DNA of 28,657 nucleotides from an uncultured Phycisphaerales bacterium (GTDB taxonomy: Bacteria; Planctomycetota; Phycisphaerae; WQYP01), in assembly GCA_903868035.1 (NCBI GenBank), contig CAIPTQ010000116.1, forward strand, positions 1 through 28,657. Direction: 5' to 3'. This document shows positions 1 through 8,262 of the stretch, piece by piece (position 1 is the stretch's first letter; the number at the start of each line of letters is the position of its first letter). The notes beneath the pieces were generated by a model. The model did no database searches, had not been told where the DNA came from, and worked only from the letters and a program-made list of their open reading frames with translations. Both the position numbers and the translations under genes were made by a program.

Positions 1-45
1 CCGCCCCGCGGCATTTTTGCAAACACCAATGGAGCCTCCCACAAA

Positions 46-64
46 CAGGCCGGCGCAGGGCCTG
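46..64 (-). terminator. Possible Rho-independent terminator after the fucosidase operon
   Basis: A 6-bp perfect stem (CAGCCG-free core CAGGCC at 46-51 pairing with GGCCTG at 59-64, 7-nt loop) lies 24 bp past the stop codon of the last fucosidase gene. On the minus strand it is followed by TTTGT, a short and imperfect T-tract. It is in the right place to end the long minus-strand unit, but the weak T-run makes the call tentative. Confidence 0.35.
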
Positions 65-87
65 CCCCGAAGGCGCAATTACGGAAC

Positions 88-1680
88 TCACACCTTGGGA
101 CTGATCTTCAGCGCCACCGCGTAAAGGTCGCCCGCCTTCACGGGCACCGTGACGACGAGGCCATTGTTGTCCCGCGTGAACTCCAGCTTGTCGGGCCCGC
201 CCAACAGGCTGATGTTCCCGATCTCCCCCTGGTACAGCGGCGCATTGGCCGCCAGCGCCTTGATCGTGATCTTGCCGCCCGGCGGCGTGCCCAGGCCAAT
301 GGCGTACAGCACGTTCCCCTTGGTGGTGAAGCGCACCTCGGCCGCCGTGTACGCGGGGAGGCCCCGCGGCGGGTTGACCGCGCTCTCCTTGGCGGTCGCG
401 TCGTTTTTCACCGCTGGCCCCTCGCCGTAAATCCCCCACGGCCGCGTGTCGTAGATGCACTCGCTGTTGACGGCCATCCACTTGGCCATTTCATCCAGAA
501 ACGCGGTGGCCTTGTCGTCCAGCGAGCCGTCGCCCGGCTGCGGGATGGCCAGTAGCAGCGTGCCGTTCTTGCTGACCACGTCCACCAGATGATTGATGAC
601 CGCGGCGGGCTTGAGATAACCCCGGTTGTAGTCGGCCAGGGCATAGTGCCACGGGCCGATGACATTGCCTTTGCTCCAGGGTATCCGCAGCATGTCCGTG
701 GAATAGTTGCGTTCCAGATGGTTGACGACGCCGCTCTGCTCCTGCACGGTCAGGCCGTTGCAGATGATGACCGACGACAGCTTGCCGGCGTTCCACTGGG
801 GATTGGTGTTGTAGAAATGCGCGGCGATGTCCAGCCCCGCGTTGCCCAGCGGCAGCTTGGTGTCGTCGAAAAAGAGCAGGTCGGGGTGATATTTGTCCAT
901 CAGGTCTTTCATGCGGTTGACGAATTTGGCGATATACGCCGCGTCCGGTTGGGCGCCGACGGCGTGGTTCTGCGCGTAAAGATCCTGCGGGTCGTAGCCC
1001 TCCCACCACAGGCCCTTGCCGTCGGCCTTGGTCAGCTTGCCGTCATAGGGGACGCCGGCCAGCGGGCCGGTGGCGTCGGCGCCCTGGGCGGCCTCATACC
1101 AGTTCCAGGCGCGGGCGGCGTGGACGCTGATGCCGACGCGGAGGCCGGCTTCGCGGGCGACCTTGGACCAGGTGCCGACGACGTCTTTTTTGGGCCCCAT
1201 GTTGACGGAGTTCCAGGGCTGGAACTTGGAGTCGAAGTTGTCGAAATTATCGTGGTGGTTGGCCATGGAGACGAAGAACCTGGCGCCGGCGGCCTGGAAG
1301 CGTTTGATTTGGGCGGCGGGATCCCACTTTTCGGCCTTCCAGGCGTTGATGACGTCCTTGAAGCCGAATTTGGAGGGGTGGCCGTAATGCTGCACGTGAT
1401 AGGCGTACTGGGCCTGTCCTTGCATATACATACGTTGGGCGTACCAGTCGCCATCGGCGGGCTGGCATTGGGGGCCCCAGTGGGCCCAGATGCCGAACTT
1501 GGCGTCGCGATACCAGTCGGGCAGCTTGTAATTATTCTCCAGCGACGCCCAGGTCGGCTGGAATGGCCCGCCGCCCGCCGCCGCCTGCCCCCAGGCCCCC
1601 GGCAGGCGCCACTCCAGGGCCAGCCCCGCCAAAACGCCGCCGCCCAATGCGCCTATTGCCTGTCTGCGCGTCAATTTCAT
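88..1680 (-). CDS. GH29 alpha-L-fucosidase-like enzyme, Tat-exported (paralog 1)
   Basis: Predicted retaining exo-fucosidase acting outside the cytoplasm. The 530-residue product starts with a twin-arginine leader (MKLTRRQAIGALGGG) ending near PGAWGQA. GH29 landmarks follow: DAKFGIWAHWG around 59-69, HHDN at 142-145 in place of the usual HHDG, GPKKD at 162-166, GKGLWWEGYDPQDLY at 221-235, and LLFFDD with D272 as the expected nucleophile. SKNGTLLLAI and a beta-sandwich C-terminus (EVRFTTKGNVLYAIG) come last. I could not assign the acid/base residue. The start is supported by AAGGGA about 10 nt upstream. It is the last gene of the minus-strand hydrolase unit, 93 bp after the next fucosidase gene. 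Family assignment is firm; actual sugar specificity is inferred. Confidence 0.88.
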   Translation of the reverse strand: MKLTRRQAIGALGGGVLAGLALEWRLPGAWGQAAAGGGPFQPTWASLENNYKLPDWYRDAKFGIWAHWGPQCQPADGDWYAQRMYMQGQAQYAYHVQHYGHPSKFGFKDVINAWKAEKWDPAAQIKRFQAAGARFFVSMANHHDNFDNFDSKFQPWNSVNMGPKKDVVGTWSKVAREAGLRVGISVHAARAWNWYEAAQGADATGPLAGVPYDGKLTKADGKGLWWEGYDPQDLYAQNHAVGAQPDAAYIAKFVNRMKDLMDKYHPDLLFFDDTKLPLGNAGLDIAAHFYNTNPQWNAGKLSSVIICNGLTVQEQSGVVNHLERNYSTDMLRIPWSKGNVIGPWHYALADYNRGYLKPAAVINHLVDVVSKNGTLLLAIPQPGDGSLDDKATAFLDEMAKWMAVNSECIYDTRPWGIYGEGPAVKNDATAKESAVNPPRGLPAYTAAEVRFTTKGNVLYAIGLGTPPGGKITIKALAANAPLYQGEIGNISLLGGPDKLEFTRDNNGLVVTVPVKAGDLYAVALKISPKV

Positions 1681-1773
1681 GGGGATTCCCTTGTATTCAA
1701 GTAGCGCCGCGCCGAACTCCGCCGAAGAACGCCTCCAGCATCAGATCGCCGCGGCATCACCAAGACGCCCGCC

Positions 1774-3288
1774 TCACTGCGGTGGCCTGCCGCCACTGGG
1801 GTCCGTGGGCGTGCCCGTAAAGCCGGTTTGGGACTTGGCAGCGGACAAGGCCATGTGGATCGGATCGGCAAATTCCACGGCCACGACCGAAACATCCGGA
1901 TCGGTCGCCGCGCCCGGCAGCGTCAGCACCAAACCATCCGCTGACATGGCCGAAGACACCGCCGCACCCCCGGCGAGCAGCCGGCCCGAGAGGGCGGGTT
2001 GTTTAATACCCGCCAGCAGGAGCTTGCCATCGGCGGGCCAATTCCACACGTGTACGTAGAGCGTGGTGCCGCCCTTGGCGCTCGCCTTCATCGTGCTGCG
2101 GCCCCAGGCGGGCAGCGGATACAGCGGGCCGGCTTCGGTGGCGTAGATCGCCTCGCCGTTGGTCTTCATCCACTTGCCCATGGCCTGCAGCCGATCGATT
2201 TCGGGCTGGGGGATAGTGCCGTCGGCCATGGGGCCGATGTTCAGGAGGTAGTTGCCGCCCTTGGCGGCGATGTCGGAAAGGTTGCGGATGAGCTGCTGGG
2301 CGGTTTTCCAGCGGGTGTCGCCGGCGTTGTAGCCCCAGGAGTTGTTGATGGTCATACAGACCTCGAAGCCGCGGCCCAGGGGGTCGGTGGCGATGCGTTG
2401 TTCGGGTGTGGCGGTGTCGCCGAGCACGCCGCCGCCGAGGCGGTTATTGATGACGAGTTCGGGATATTGGCACGTCAGATCGAAGATCGGCTTGACGCGC
2501 TCCGGGGTCATGGAATATTCGGTGTCGAAGAACAGGTAGGAAGGATGGTATTTGTCGAGGATTTCGTGGACCTGGGCCAGGGCGATGTTCTTCATGTACT
2601 CGTCGAAATCGCCTTTCTTCTGGTTCTCGTCCCAGGGCTGGGTATTGCCCGTGCCGCCGCCAAGATTGGTCCAGTCCTGCGACTGGGAATAGTAGAGGCC
2701 GAACTTGATGCCCTGGGCGCGGACGGCATCGGCCAGCGGCTGAATCAGGTCGCGCTTTGCGCCCGAGGATTTTACCGCGTTCCAGTCGGAAACGGCGGAG
2801 TCATACAGCGTGAACCCGTCGTGATGCTTGGCCGTCAGGACCACATATTTGACGCCGGCCTCCTTGGCCAGCGCGGCCCAGGCCTGCGGGTCGTATTTCT
2901 CGGCCTTAAAGTCATTGGCGTACGCCTTGTATGTCGCCTGGGGAACCTTGCCCTGATTCATGTACCATTCGCCCCGCCCCGGCACGGCGTAGACGCCCCA
3001 ATGGATGAACATGCCGAAGCGGGCTTCGTGGAACCATTTCACGCGGTCGGCATGGCCCAGGGGGGATTCATCGCGGACCATGACCGGGTAGGCGGGCAGT
3101 TGGGCACCGCCTTCGCGGAACATGATCGCATTGGAGTTGTTGCCCCCCGTGGGGCCGCGCGCCGGACCACGCGCCGTGGTGGTGGCGGGCCGCGCCGGAG
3201 TTGTGGCTGTGGGAGTCTGGGCGAGGGCCGCCCCGGACACCGCGAATGTGAGCAGGGCGGCACATACGGGAAACTTGCCAATCACCAT
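1774..3288 (-). CDS. GH29 alpha-L-fucosidase, Sec-secreted, canonical HHDGF type (paralog 2)
   Basis: Predicted alpha-L-fucosidase of 504 residues. I chose the ATG at 3288 over an upstream in-frame start because GGAGA lies about 8 nt before it and the Sec signal peptide begins there (MVIGKFPVCAALLTFAVSG, cleavage near ALAQ). A low-complexity Thr/Ala/Pro/Gly segment spans about 25-52. Motifs are those of mainstream GH29: FGMFIHWGVYAVPGRGEWY at 91-109 (HWG 96-98), HHDGF at 155-159, GLYYS near 197, and YLFFDTEYS with D255 as the expected nucleophile. AAKGGNYLLNIGPMADG is typical of the end of the barrel. It belongs to a different GH29 branch from the HHDN paralogs beside it. It sits 56 bp downstream of the GH28 gene in the same unit. 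Confidence 0.9.
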   Translation of the reverse strand: MVIGKFPVCAALLTFAVSGAALAQTPTATTPARPATTTARGPARGPTGGNNSNAIMFREGGAQLPAYPVMVRDESPLGHADRVKWFHEARFGMFIHWGVYAVPGRGEWYMNQGKVPQATYKAYANDFKAEKYDPQAWAALAKEAGVKYVVLTAKHHDGFTLYDSAVSDWNAVKSSGAKRDLIQPLADAVRAQGIKFGLYYSQSQDWTNLGGGTGNTQPWDENQKKGDFDEYMKNIALAQVHEILDKYHPSYLFFDTEYSMTPERVKPIFDLTCQYPELVINNRLGGGVLGDTATPEQRIATDPLGRGFEVCMTINNSWGYNAGDTRWKTAQQLIRNLSDIAAKGGNYLLNIGPMADGTIPQPEIDRLQAMGKWMKTNGEAIYATEAGPLYPLPAWGRSTMKASAKGGTTLYVHVWNWPADGKLLLAGIKQPALSGRLLAGGAAVSSAMSADGLVLTLPGAATDPDVSVVAVEFADPIHMALSAAKSQTGFTGTPTDPSGGRPPQ

Positions 3289-3344
3289 ATCAATCTCCAA
3301 TGAATGTGGGCCGGTATTCCCCGGCATAAATTCCGCGACGCCGG

Positions 3345-4865
3345 CTAGGGGGCGGCGGTGTTATGGAACGACGAATCGGTTGGAACAACTGTGGGAGTGA
3401 TTTCACCGAGATCCTGGGTGCCGGTGGTTTTGACGTCGGCATCCAGGGTCGCCAGCCAGGGGCGGGTATCGGGGTGATAGCGGCCGATGGACACGTGGTC
3501 GAAGCGGACAGCCTGGGCGTGGCGGAGGTAGAAGCCCCACGCGGGGGTGTCGCCGAAGAGATTGGATTGCGGATAGAGGCCGGCTTTTTCGCCGGGGTCG
3601 CCGGGGATCGTGTTGCTGCCCCCGGGCATTTCAAAGTAGCAATCGGAGAGGGTGATGTTTTTTAGAGTCGCACCGGCGATGCCGCTGATGGAGCAGGATG
3701 CGCGGGGCCCCTTGGTTCCCAGGGCGCGGACGCGCTGGATCGTCACGCCGTCGATGGAGCCTTGGGGTACGACATCCACCTTGGGGGGATTGAGCAATTC
3801 ACCAGGGCCGCCGACACGGTGGTCGACGCGGATGAAGATGGGCTGGCTGACATTATAGATATCCAGGCCGCGGACGGTTACATCGGTGACCGCCGAGCCG
3901 TCGACGGACTCGAGGCAAAGGCCGCCGAGATTCGCGCCCATGATGGTGTTATTGAACATGTGGATATTGGATATGGGGCCGGCGGTGGCCGTGCCCAATT
4001 TAATCGCGTTGGCGTCGGAATGGATGATGGTGTTGTTTTCGATCAGGACGTTTTTAAGGCCGGGGAGACCGTAGCTTTTGAGGCAAATGCTGTCGTCCTG
4101 GGAGTCGATGCGGCAGTTTCGGATGATGACATCATGGCAGTCGCAGATGTCCATGCCATCGAGATTGGAGCCATTTTCCTTCGGGGCGAGAACGGTGAGA
4201 CGGTCGATGAGGAGGTTGTTACACTCGCTGTAGACTTGGGTCCACATCCGGGGATTGGCGAGGGTGAGATTGCGGACGATGACGCCGTCGCTGTGGAACA
4301 GGCGAATGAGCGAGGGGCGCTGGGGTTCCTTGCCGGCCATCTTGACGCGCCGGCCCTGGCCGTCGATGACTCCGGGGCCGTCGAGGATCAGGCCTGGGGC
4401 ATGGTCGGCATAGAGGAGGCTGCGGCGGTTGCCGGTGGCCAGGGTCTGGGCGGGTACAAGCTCCGGGTAATCGGCCGCTTCGATGCCGCCGAGAAGGGTG
4501 GCGTCTTTTTCGATATAGAACGTCATGCCGCCCTTGAGCGTCAGTTGCGCGGAGAGAAATTTGCCCTTCGCGAGATAGACGGTTCCACCGGTTCCCGCGC
4601 AGGCGTCGATGGCTTTTTGCAGGGCGGGCGTGTCGTAGGTAATGCCGTCAGCCTTGGCGCCGTAAGTTCGCGGATCAAAGAGGGGCTTGGGTGGCGGGAC
4701 GATGACGGGGGCAAGGGCGTGCATCTCCGCAGCCGGCTGGCCGGGACCGACCGCCGGCGCGGATGCCGGCGCGGACGCCGTCGGGGCGCTGGCCCCCGCA
4801 CATCCGGCGCTTACCGCCGCCACGCCTGCCCAGAACGCGAATAGTTTTCCCAGCGGCGCTTTCAT
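3345..4865 (-). CDS. GH28 polygalacturonase-like (right-handed beta-helix) protein
   Basis: Predicted inverting hydrolase of galacturonic-acid-containing glycans (polygalacturonase or rhamnogalacturonase type). The 506-residue product has a signal peptide with a possible but poor lipobox (VSAGC, C22), then an Ala/Pro linker. The beta-helix begins with DPRTYGAKADGITYDTPALQ (about 64-83), the usual GH28/pectate-lyase-superfamily entry. The GH28 catalytic block is visible: SNLDGMDICD with D236 and D239, then DSQDDSICLKS with D257-D258. ANAIKLGT may stand where classical enzymes have their substrate-binding RIK motif. GAGGAAG precedes the ATG. It lies between GH29 genes with gaps of 53 and 56 bp. 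It is the best clue that the target polymer has a pectic (galacturonan-containing) component; the exact substrate cannot be read from sequence. Confidence 0.85.
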   Translation of the reverse strand: MKAPLGKLFAFWAGVAAVSAGCAGASAPTASAPASAPAVGPGQPAAEMHALAPVIVPPPKPLFDPRTYGAKADGITYDTPALQKAIDACAGTGGTVYLAKGKFLSAQLTLKGGMTFYIEKDATLLGGIEAADYPELVPAQTLATGNRRSLLYADHAPGLILDGPGVIDGQGRRVKMAGKEPQRPSLIRLFHSDGVIVRNLTLANPRMWTQVYSECNNLLIDRLTVLAPKENGSNLDGMDICDCHDVIIRNCRIDSQDDSICLKSYGLPGLKNVLIENNTIIHSDANAIKLGTATAGPISNIHMFNNTIMGANLGGLCLESVDGSAVTDVTVRGLDIYNVSQPIFIRVDHRVGGPGELLNPPKVDVVPQGSIDGVTIQRVRALGTKGPRASCSISGIAGATLKNITLSDCYFEMPGGSNTIPGDPGEKAGLYPQSNLFGDTPAWGFYLRHAQAVRFDHVSIGRYHPDTRPWLATLDADVKTTGTQDLGEITPTVVPTDSSFHNTAAP

Positions 4866-4918
4866 ACGAGGGCTTCCTCACAAGACGATCACTACGGGGG
4901 CGTGTCCGGTGGACGCCA

Positions 4919-6604
4919 TCATTGGGGCGTGATCTTGAAACAATAGGCGTAATCGTTGGGCTTCTTGTCCGGCATGGTAATCGTCAATCCCGCGGCATCA
5001 TGGGTGAATGCCACCGCGCCCACGCCCAGCAGTTCCACCTTGGCCACATCCTTCGGGAAGGCCGCGGCGCCCTTGGCGAGCGTCTTGATGAGCGCCTTGC
5101 CGTTGGCCGGCCAGACCATGACAAACGCATACAACGTGTCGCCCTTGGTCGTGAAGCGGACATCGTCGGTCTTGTACGTCGCGAGCGACCCGCGGGCCAC
5201 GGTGGCGGTGGTGGCGGGGCCTTCGCCGAAGACCTTGAAGGGGCGGGTGCCATAGATGCCTTCGCCGTTGGGGGCGATCCAGGAGGCGACGCCTTCGAGA
5301 ATCTTCACTTCCAGCTCGTCGATGGTGCCCTCGCCGCGGACGGGGATGCTGAGCATGAGGTTGCCGTTCTTGCTGACGATGTCGATGAGCATATGAATGA
5401 CCTGCTGGGCGGTCTTGTACTGGTTCTGCTCGAAGCGGCTGCGTTTGTAATGCCAGGAGCCGATGCAGATGTCGGTCTGCCACGGGGTATCCTGGGCGCC
5501 GCCGGCGAATCCGTTCTCGATGTCGTACACGAGGGCCTTGCGCCACGCGACATTGGCCCCGGTGAGGTCCTTGCCGGTCATAATGGCTTCCAGCTTGCCC
5601 TTGCGGGCGAGGTTGGTGTTGTAGAGGTAAGCGGCGATGCGCGGGCCGACGTCGGTGGCGGGATAAATGGGCATCACCGTGTCGTCGAAGTACAGCAGGT
5701 CCGGCTGGTACTTGTCGATCAGGTCCACAATGCGGTTGAAGAACTTCTCACTGAAGTTTTTGTCGATCGGGGGAGTGCCCGCCTGGCCCCAATTGTATGT
5801 GCCGACCTTGTGATACTGGGCGTAAAAATCCTGCGGATCGAGGCCCTCCCACCAGAGGCCCTTGCCCTGGGCCTTGGTCATCAGGCCGTCATAAGGCACA
5901 CCCGCCAGTGGTCCGGTGGTGTCGGCGCCTTGGGCGGCTTGATACCAACTCCAGGCGCGGTCGCCGTGGCTCGAAATCGCGAAACGCAATCCCGCATCTC
6001 GCGTCGCCTTCATCCAGCCGCCGACGAGGTCTTTCTTGGGTCCGATTTTTACGCTGTTCCACGGCTGATACTTGGAATCGAAATTGTCAAAGTTGTCGTG
6101 ATGGTGCGCCATGGCCGCGAAGAATTTCGCCCCGGCCTTCTTGTACAGCGCGATCAGCGCCGCAGGATCCCACTTCTCGGCCTTCCACTCGTTGCAGATG
6201 TCCTTGAACCCGAACTTCGACGGATGGCCGTATTTCGGCACATGATACTTGTAAATCTCGTGCGTCTCGTGATACATGTTCTGCGCGTACCAGTCGCCCT
6301 GCTCGGGCTGGCATTGCGGCCCCCAATGCGCCCAGATGCCGAACTTGGCGTCGCGATACCAGTCGGGCACCTGGAAGTTGGAGAGCGATTCGAGCGTGGG
6401 CTTGAAGGGCCCGTCGGCGACGCCGAAGCCGGGTGGGGGGAGGATGGGAGTGGGGGCGGGGGGAAGGACTTTGGCCGCGGCGGGGCCGGTGGCGGGAGGC
6501 GCGACGGGGTTGGCGTCGGCGGCCTGACCGAAGGCTTTGGGGAGACAGGCGGCAGCGCCGGTTGCGGCGAGGAGTTGGACGGCGGTGCGGCGGGTTATCT
6601 TCAT
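4919..6604 (-). CDS. GH29 alpha-L-fucosidase-like enzyme, Tat-exported (paralog 3)
   Basis: Product of 561 residues from the ATG at 6604, chosen because GGAG precedes it and the twin-arginine leader begins there (MKITRRTAVQLLAATG, ending LPKAFGQA). A Pro/Ala linker spans about 30-62. The catalytic domain has DAKFGIWAHWGPQ (HWG 93-95), HHDN at 168-171, SVKIGPKKD, GKGLWWEGLDPQDFY (247-261) and LLYFDD with D307 as the expected nucleophile. The C-terminal beta-sandwich contains DVRFTTKGDTLYAFVMVWP. It is a close relative of the GH29 genes at 88-1680 and 9958-11655. A run of charged and aromatic residues (NMYHETHEIYKYH) replaces the MYIQGQ segment of its sisters, a possible specificity difference. 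Confidence 0.88.
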   Translation of the reverse strand: MKITRRTAVQLLAATGAAACLPKAFGQAADANPVAPPATGPAAAKVLPPAPTPILPPPGFGVADGPFKPTLESLSNFQVPDWYRDAKFGIWAHWGPQCQPEQGDWYAQNMYHETHEIYKYHVPKYGHPSKFGFKDICNEWKAEKWDPAALIALYKKAGAKFFAAMAHHHDNFDNFDSKYQPWNSVKIGPKKDLVGGWMKATRDAGLRFAISSHGDRAWSWYQAAQGADTTGPLAGVPYDGLMTKAQGKGLWWEGLDPQDFYAQYHKVGTYNWGQAGTPPIDKNFSEKFFNRIVDLIDKYQPDLLYFDDTVMPIYPATDVGPRIAAYLYNTNLARKGKLEAIMTGKDLTGANVAWRKALVYDIENGFAGGAQDTPWQTDICIGSWHYKRSRFEQNQYKTAQQVIHMLIDIVSKNGNLMLSIPVRGEGTIDELEVKILEGVASWIAPNGEGIYGTRPFKVFGEGPATTATVARGSLATYKTDDVRFTTKGDTLYAFVMVWPANGKALIKTLAKGAAAFPKDVAKVELLGVGAVAFTHDAAGLTITMPDKKPNDYAYCFKITPQ

Positions 6605-6648
6605 GACGGTACTCCGAAACAAGGTCCAAGGCGGGACGGTTAGGGGTT

Positions 6649-8190
6649 CTATTTCTTCCAGACGCTGGCGATCTCGGCATCGTAGACCACGGCGACGACG
6701 GAATCCGCCGGGGAAGAGGCGCGGTCGATGTTGCTGATGATGATATCGGGGCCGGCATCCAGGGCCAAGGGCTTGCCGGTGTAGACATCGTAGGCCTTGG
6801 TGGCGTGCAGTTTGCCGAGCGGGGGCATCTTGAACGAAGTGCCGGCGTACTCCTTCAGGAGATGCACATAGACGGTGGAGCCTTTGTAGCAGTAACCGTA
6901 TTGCTTATCGACGGGTTCCCAGGGGCCGCCGCGGGTGCCGTAGACGGCGTCGCCCATTTTGGCCAGCCAGGCGCCCATTTCGCGGAGGCGCGTCTGCTCG
7001 AGGTCGGGTATGACGCCATGGCGATCAGGGGCCACGTTGACGAGGAGGGTCATGTTGCGGATGACGCAGTTGGCCATGAAGCGCACCAATTGGTCGCGCG
7101 TCATCACGTTGCCACTGGCGATGGACTTGGCGTTGTAGCCCCAGCCGCCGTTTTGCATGGTCAGGTTTTTGTCGCAGATCACGCTGCTGCGGATCTTGCC
7201 GACGGTTTCCTGGGAGCCTTCTTCCTCGATGACATCGCCCATCCAGCCGTAGCGGAGGTTGGTGATGGCATCGGGCTGGTACTTGCGGACCATGCCCATG
7301 ATGCCCAGGCCTTTGCCGGTGGATTCTTCGGTGTCGATGTACTGCTTGGAAATCGGCCATTTATTAGCCGGATCCAGATATTTGCCGGATTCGTGGAAGG
7401 GGGCGGCTGCGGCATCGGAACCCGATTGGCCTAACCAACCCCCGTCCCAGTAAATATGGTCGATATGGCCGTAGGCCGTCATGAGCTTTTTGACGTTGAC
7501 GTAGTTTTCCTCCTTCATGAGGCGGGCGTTTTCGAGGTGGGCCGGATCGGTGGTATAGCCGAACTTATTGGGCAGGCAATTGGTGCCGGTGACGTCGTAA
7601 TAGCCGGGATAGCGCCAACTCAAGGGGGAATAATAGAGGCCGACCTTCAGGCCCGCGCCGCGGCAGGCCTTGACGTACTCGTCCACAAGATCGCGTTTGA
7701 GGGTCTGCATGCTGGTGAAGGCGTTGGGATGCGGGCTGTCGAACAGACTGAAGCCGTCGTGGTGGCGCGCCGTCAAACACATCCACTTCATACCGGCGTC
7801 CTTGGCGAGCTTCGCCCAGGCGTCCGGGTGGTAGTCGGCGGCATCAAAGTACGCATCGCCGCTTTCGGGGAAGGCGAACTGGCGGTACTTGTCGGGCAGG
7901 ATGCTTTCATTATTCATGACCCATTCGCCGCGGCCGGGGCCGGAGTAGAGGCCCCAGTGGATGAACATGCCGAATCTGGCGTCGAGAAGCCAGTCGAGCT
8001 TTTCATTGGGGAGCTGGGCGACGCCGAGTTGGGTTTGCGGCACGCGGGGGGCGGGTTGGGGGGGGACGCTGGGCTGGGTGTCGGCGCTGGGCGCGGCGGG
8101 GGGGGGTGCCTGTCCGAAGACGTGGGGCAGACACATGGCGACGACCGTGCCGGCGAGAAGTTGCAAGGCGTTTCTGCGGGTCATTTTCAT
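6649..8190 (-). CDS. GH29 alpha-L-fucosidase, Tat-exported, HHDGF type (paralog 4)
   Basis: Product of 513 residues from the ATG at 8190 (GAGGAA just upstream). Twin-arginine leader MKMTRRNALQLLAGT ends LPHVFGQA, followed by a Pro-rich linker to about residue 52. GH29 motifs: ARFGMFIHWGLYSGPGRGEW (71-90), HHDGF at 143-147, GLYYSPLSWRYP (184-195), and HIDHIYWDGGWLG with D249 as the expected nucleophile. NVAPDRHG occurs late in the barrel. It resembles secreted GH29 enzymes of the more canonical WDGG type and is only distantly related in its catalytic domain to the adjacent HHDN paralogs, although its leader closely matches that of the GH29 gene at 4919-6604. Gaps of 44 and 72 bp to its neighbours fit one transcript. 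Confidence 0.88.
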   Translation of the reverse strand: MKMTRRNALQLLAGTVVAMCLPHVFGQAPPPAAPSADTQPSVPPQPAPRVPQTQLGVAQLPNEKLDWLLDARFGMFIHWGLYSGPGRGEWVMNNESILPDKYRQFAFPESGDAYFDAADYHPDAWAKLAKDAGMKWMCLTARHHDGFSLFDSPHPNAFTSMQTLKRDLVDEYVKACRGAGLKVGLYYSPLSWRYPGYYDVTGTNCLPNKFGYTTDPAHLENARLMKEENYVNVKKLMTAYGHIDHIYWDGGWLGQSGSDAAAAPFHESGKYLDPANKWPISKQYIDTEESTGKGLGIMGMVRKYQPDAITNLRYGWMGDVIEEEGSQETVGKIRSSVICDKNLTMQNGGWGYNAKSIASGNVMTRDQLVRFMANCVIRNMTLLVNVAPDRHGVIPDLEQTRLREMGAWLAKMGDAVYGTRGGPWEPVDKQYGYCYKGSTVYVHLLKEYAGTSFKMPPLGKLHATKAYDVYTGKPLALDAGPDIIISNIDRASSPADSVVAVVYDAEIASVWKK

Positions 8191-8262
8191 CGTGTTCCTC
8201 GATTCTTGTGTGAACATAAAAAAGACATCGGACAGGCTTCCCGGAAGGCCCGGTCAAAGCGT

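Noticed and set aside
4763..6643. 626-codon open frame on the plus strand
   Set aside because: It is antisense to the GH29 gene at 4919-6604, which has clear family motifs, a leader and a ribosome-binding site.
8218..8250. Intra-operon terminator between the GH29 genes at 8263-9891 and 6649-8190
   Set aside because: A bulged hairpin (8235-8250) and a T6 run on the minus strand (8223-8218) exist, but 11 nt separate them, so the terminator geometry is poor.
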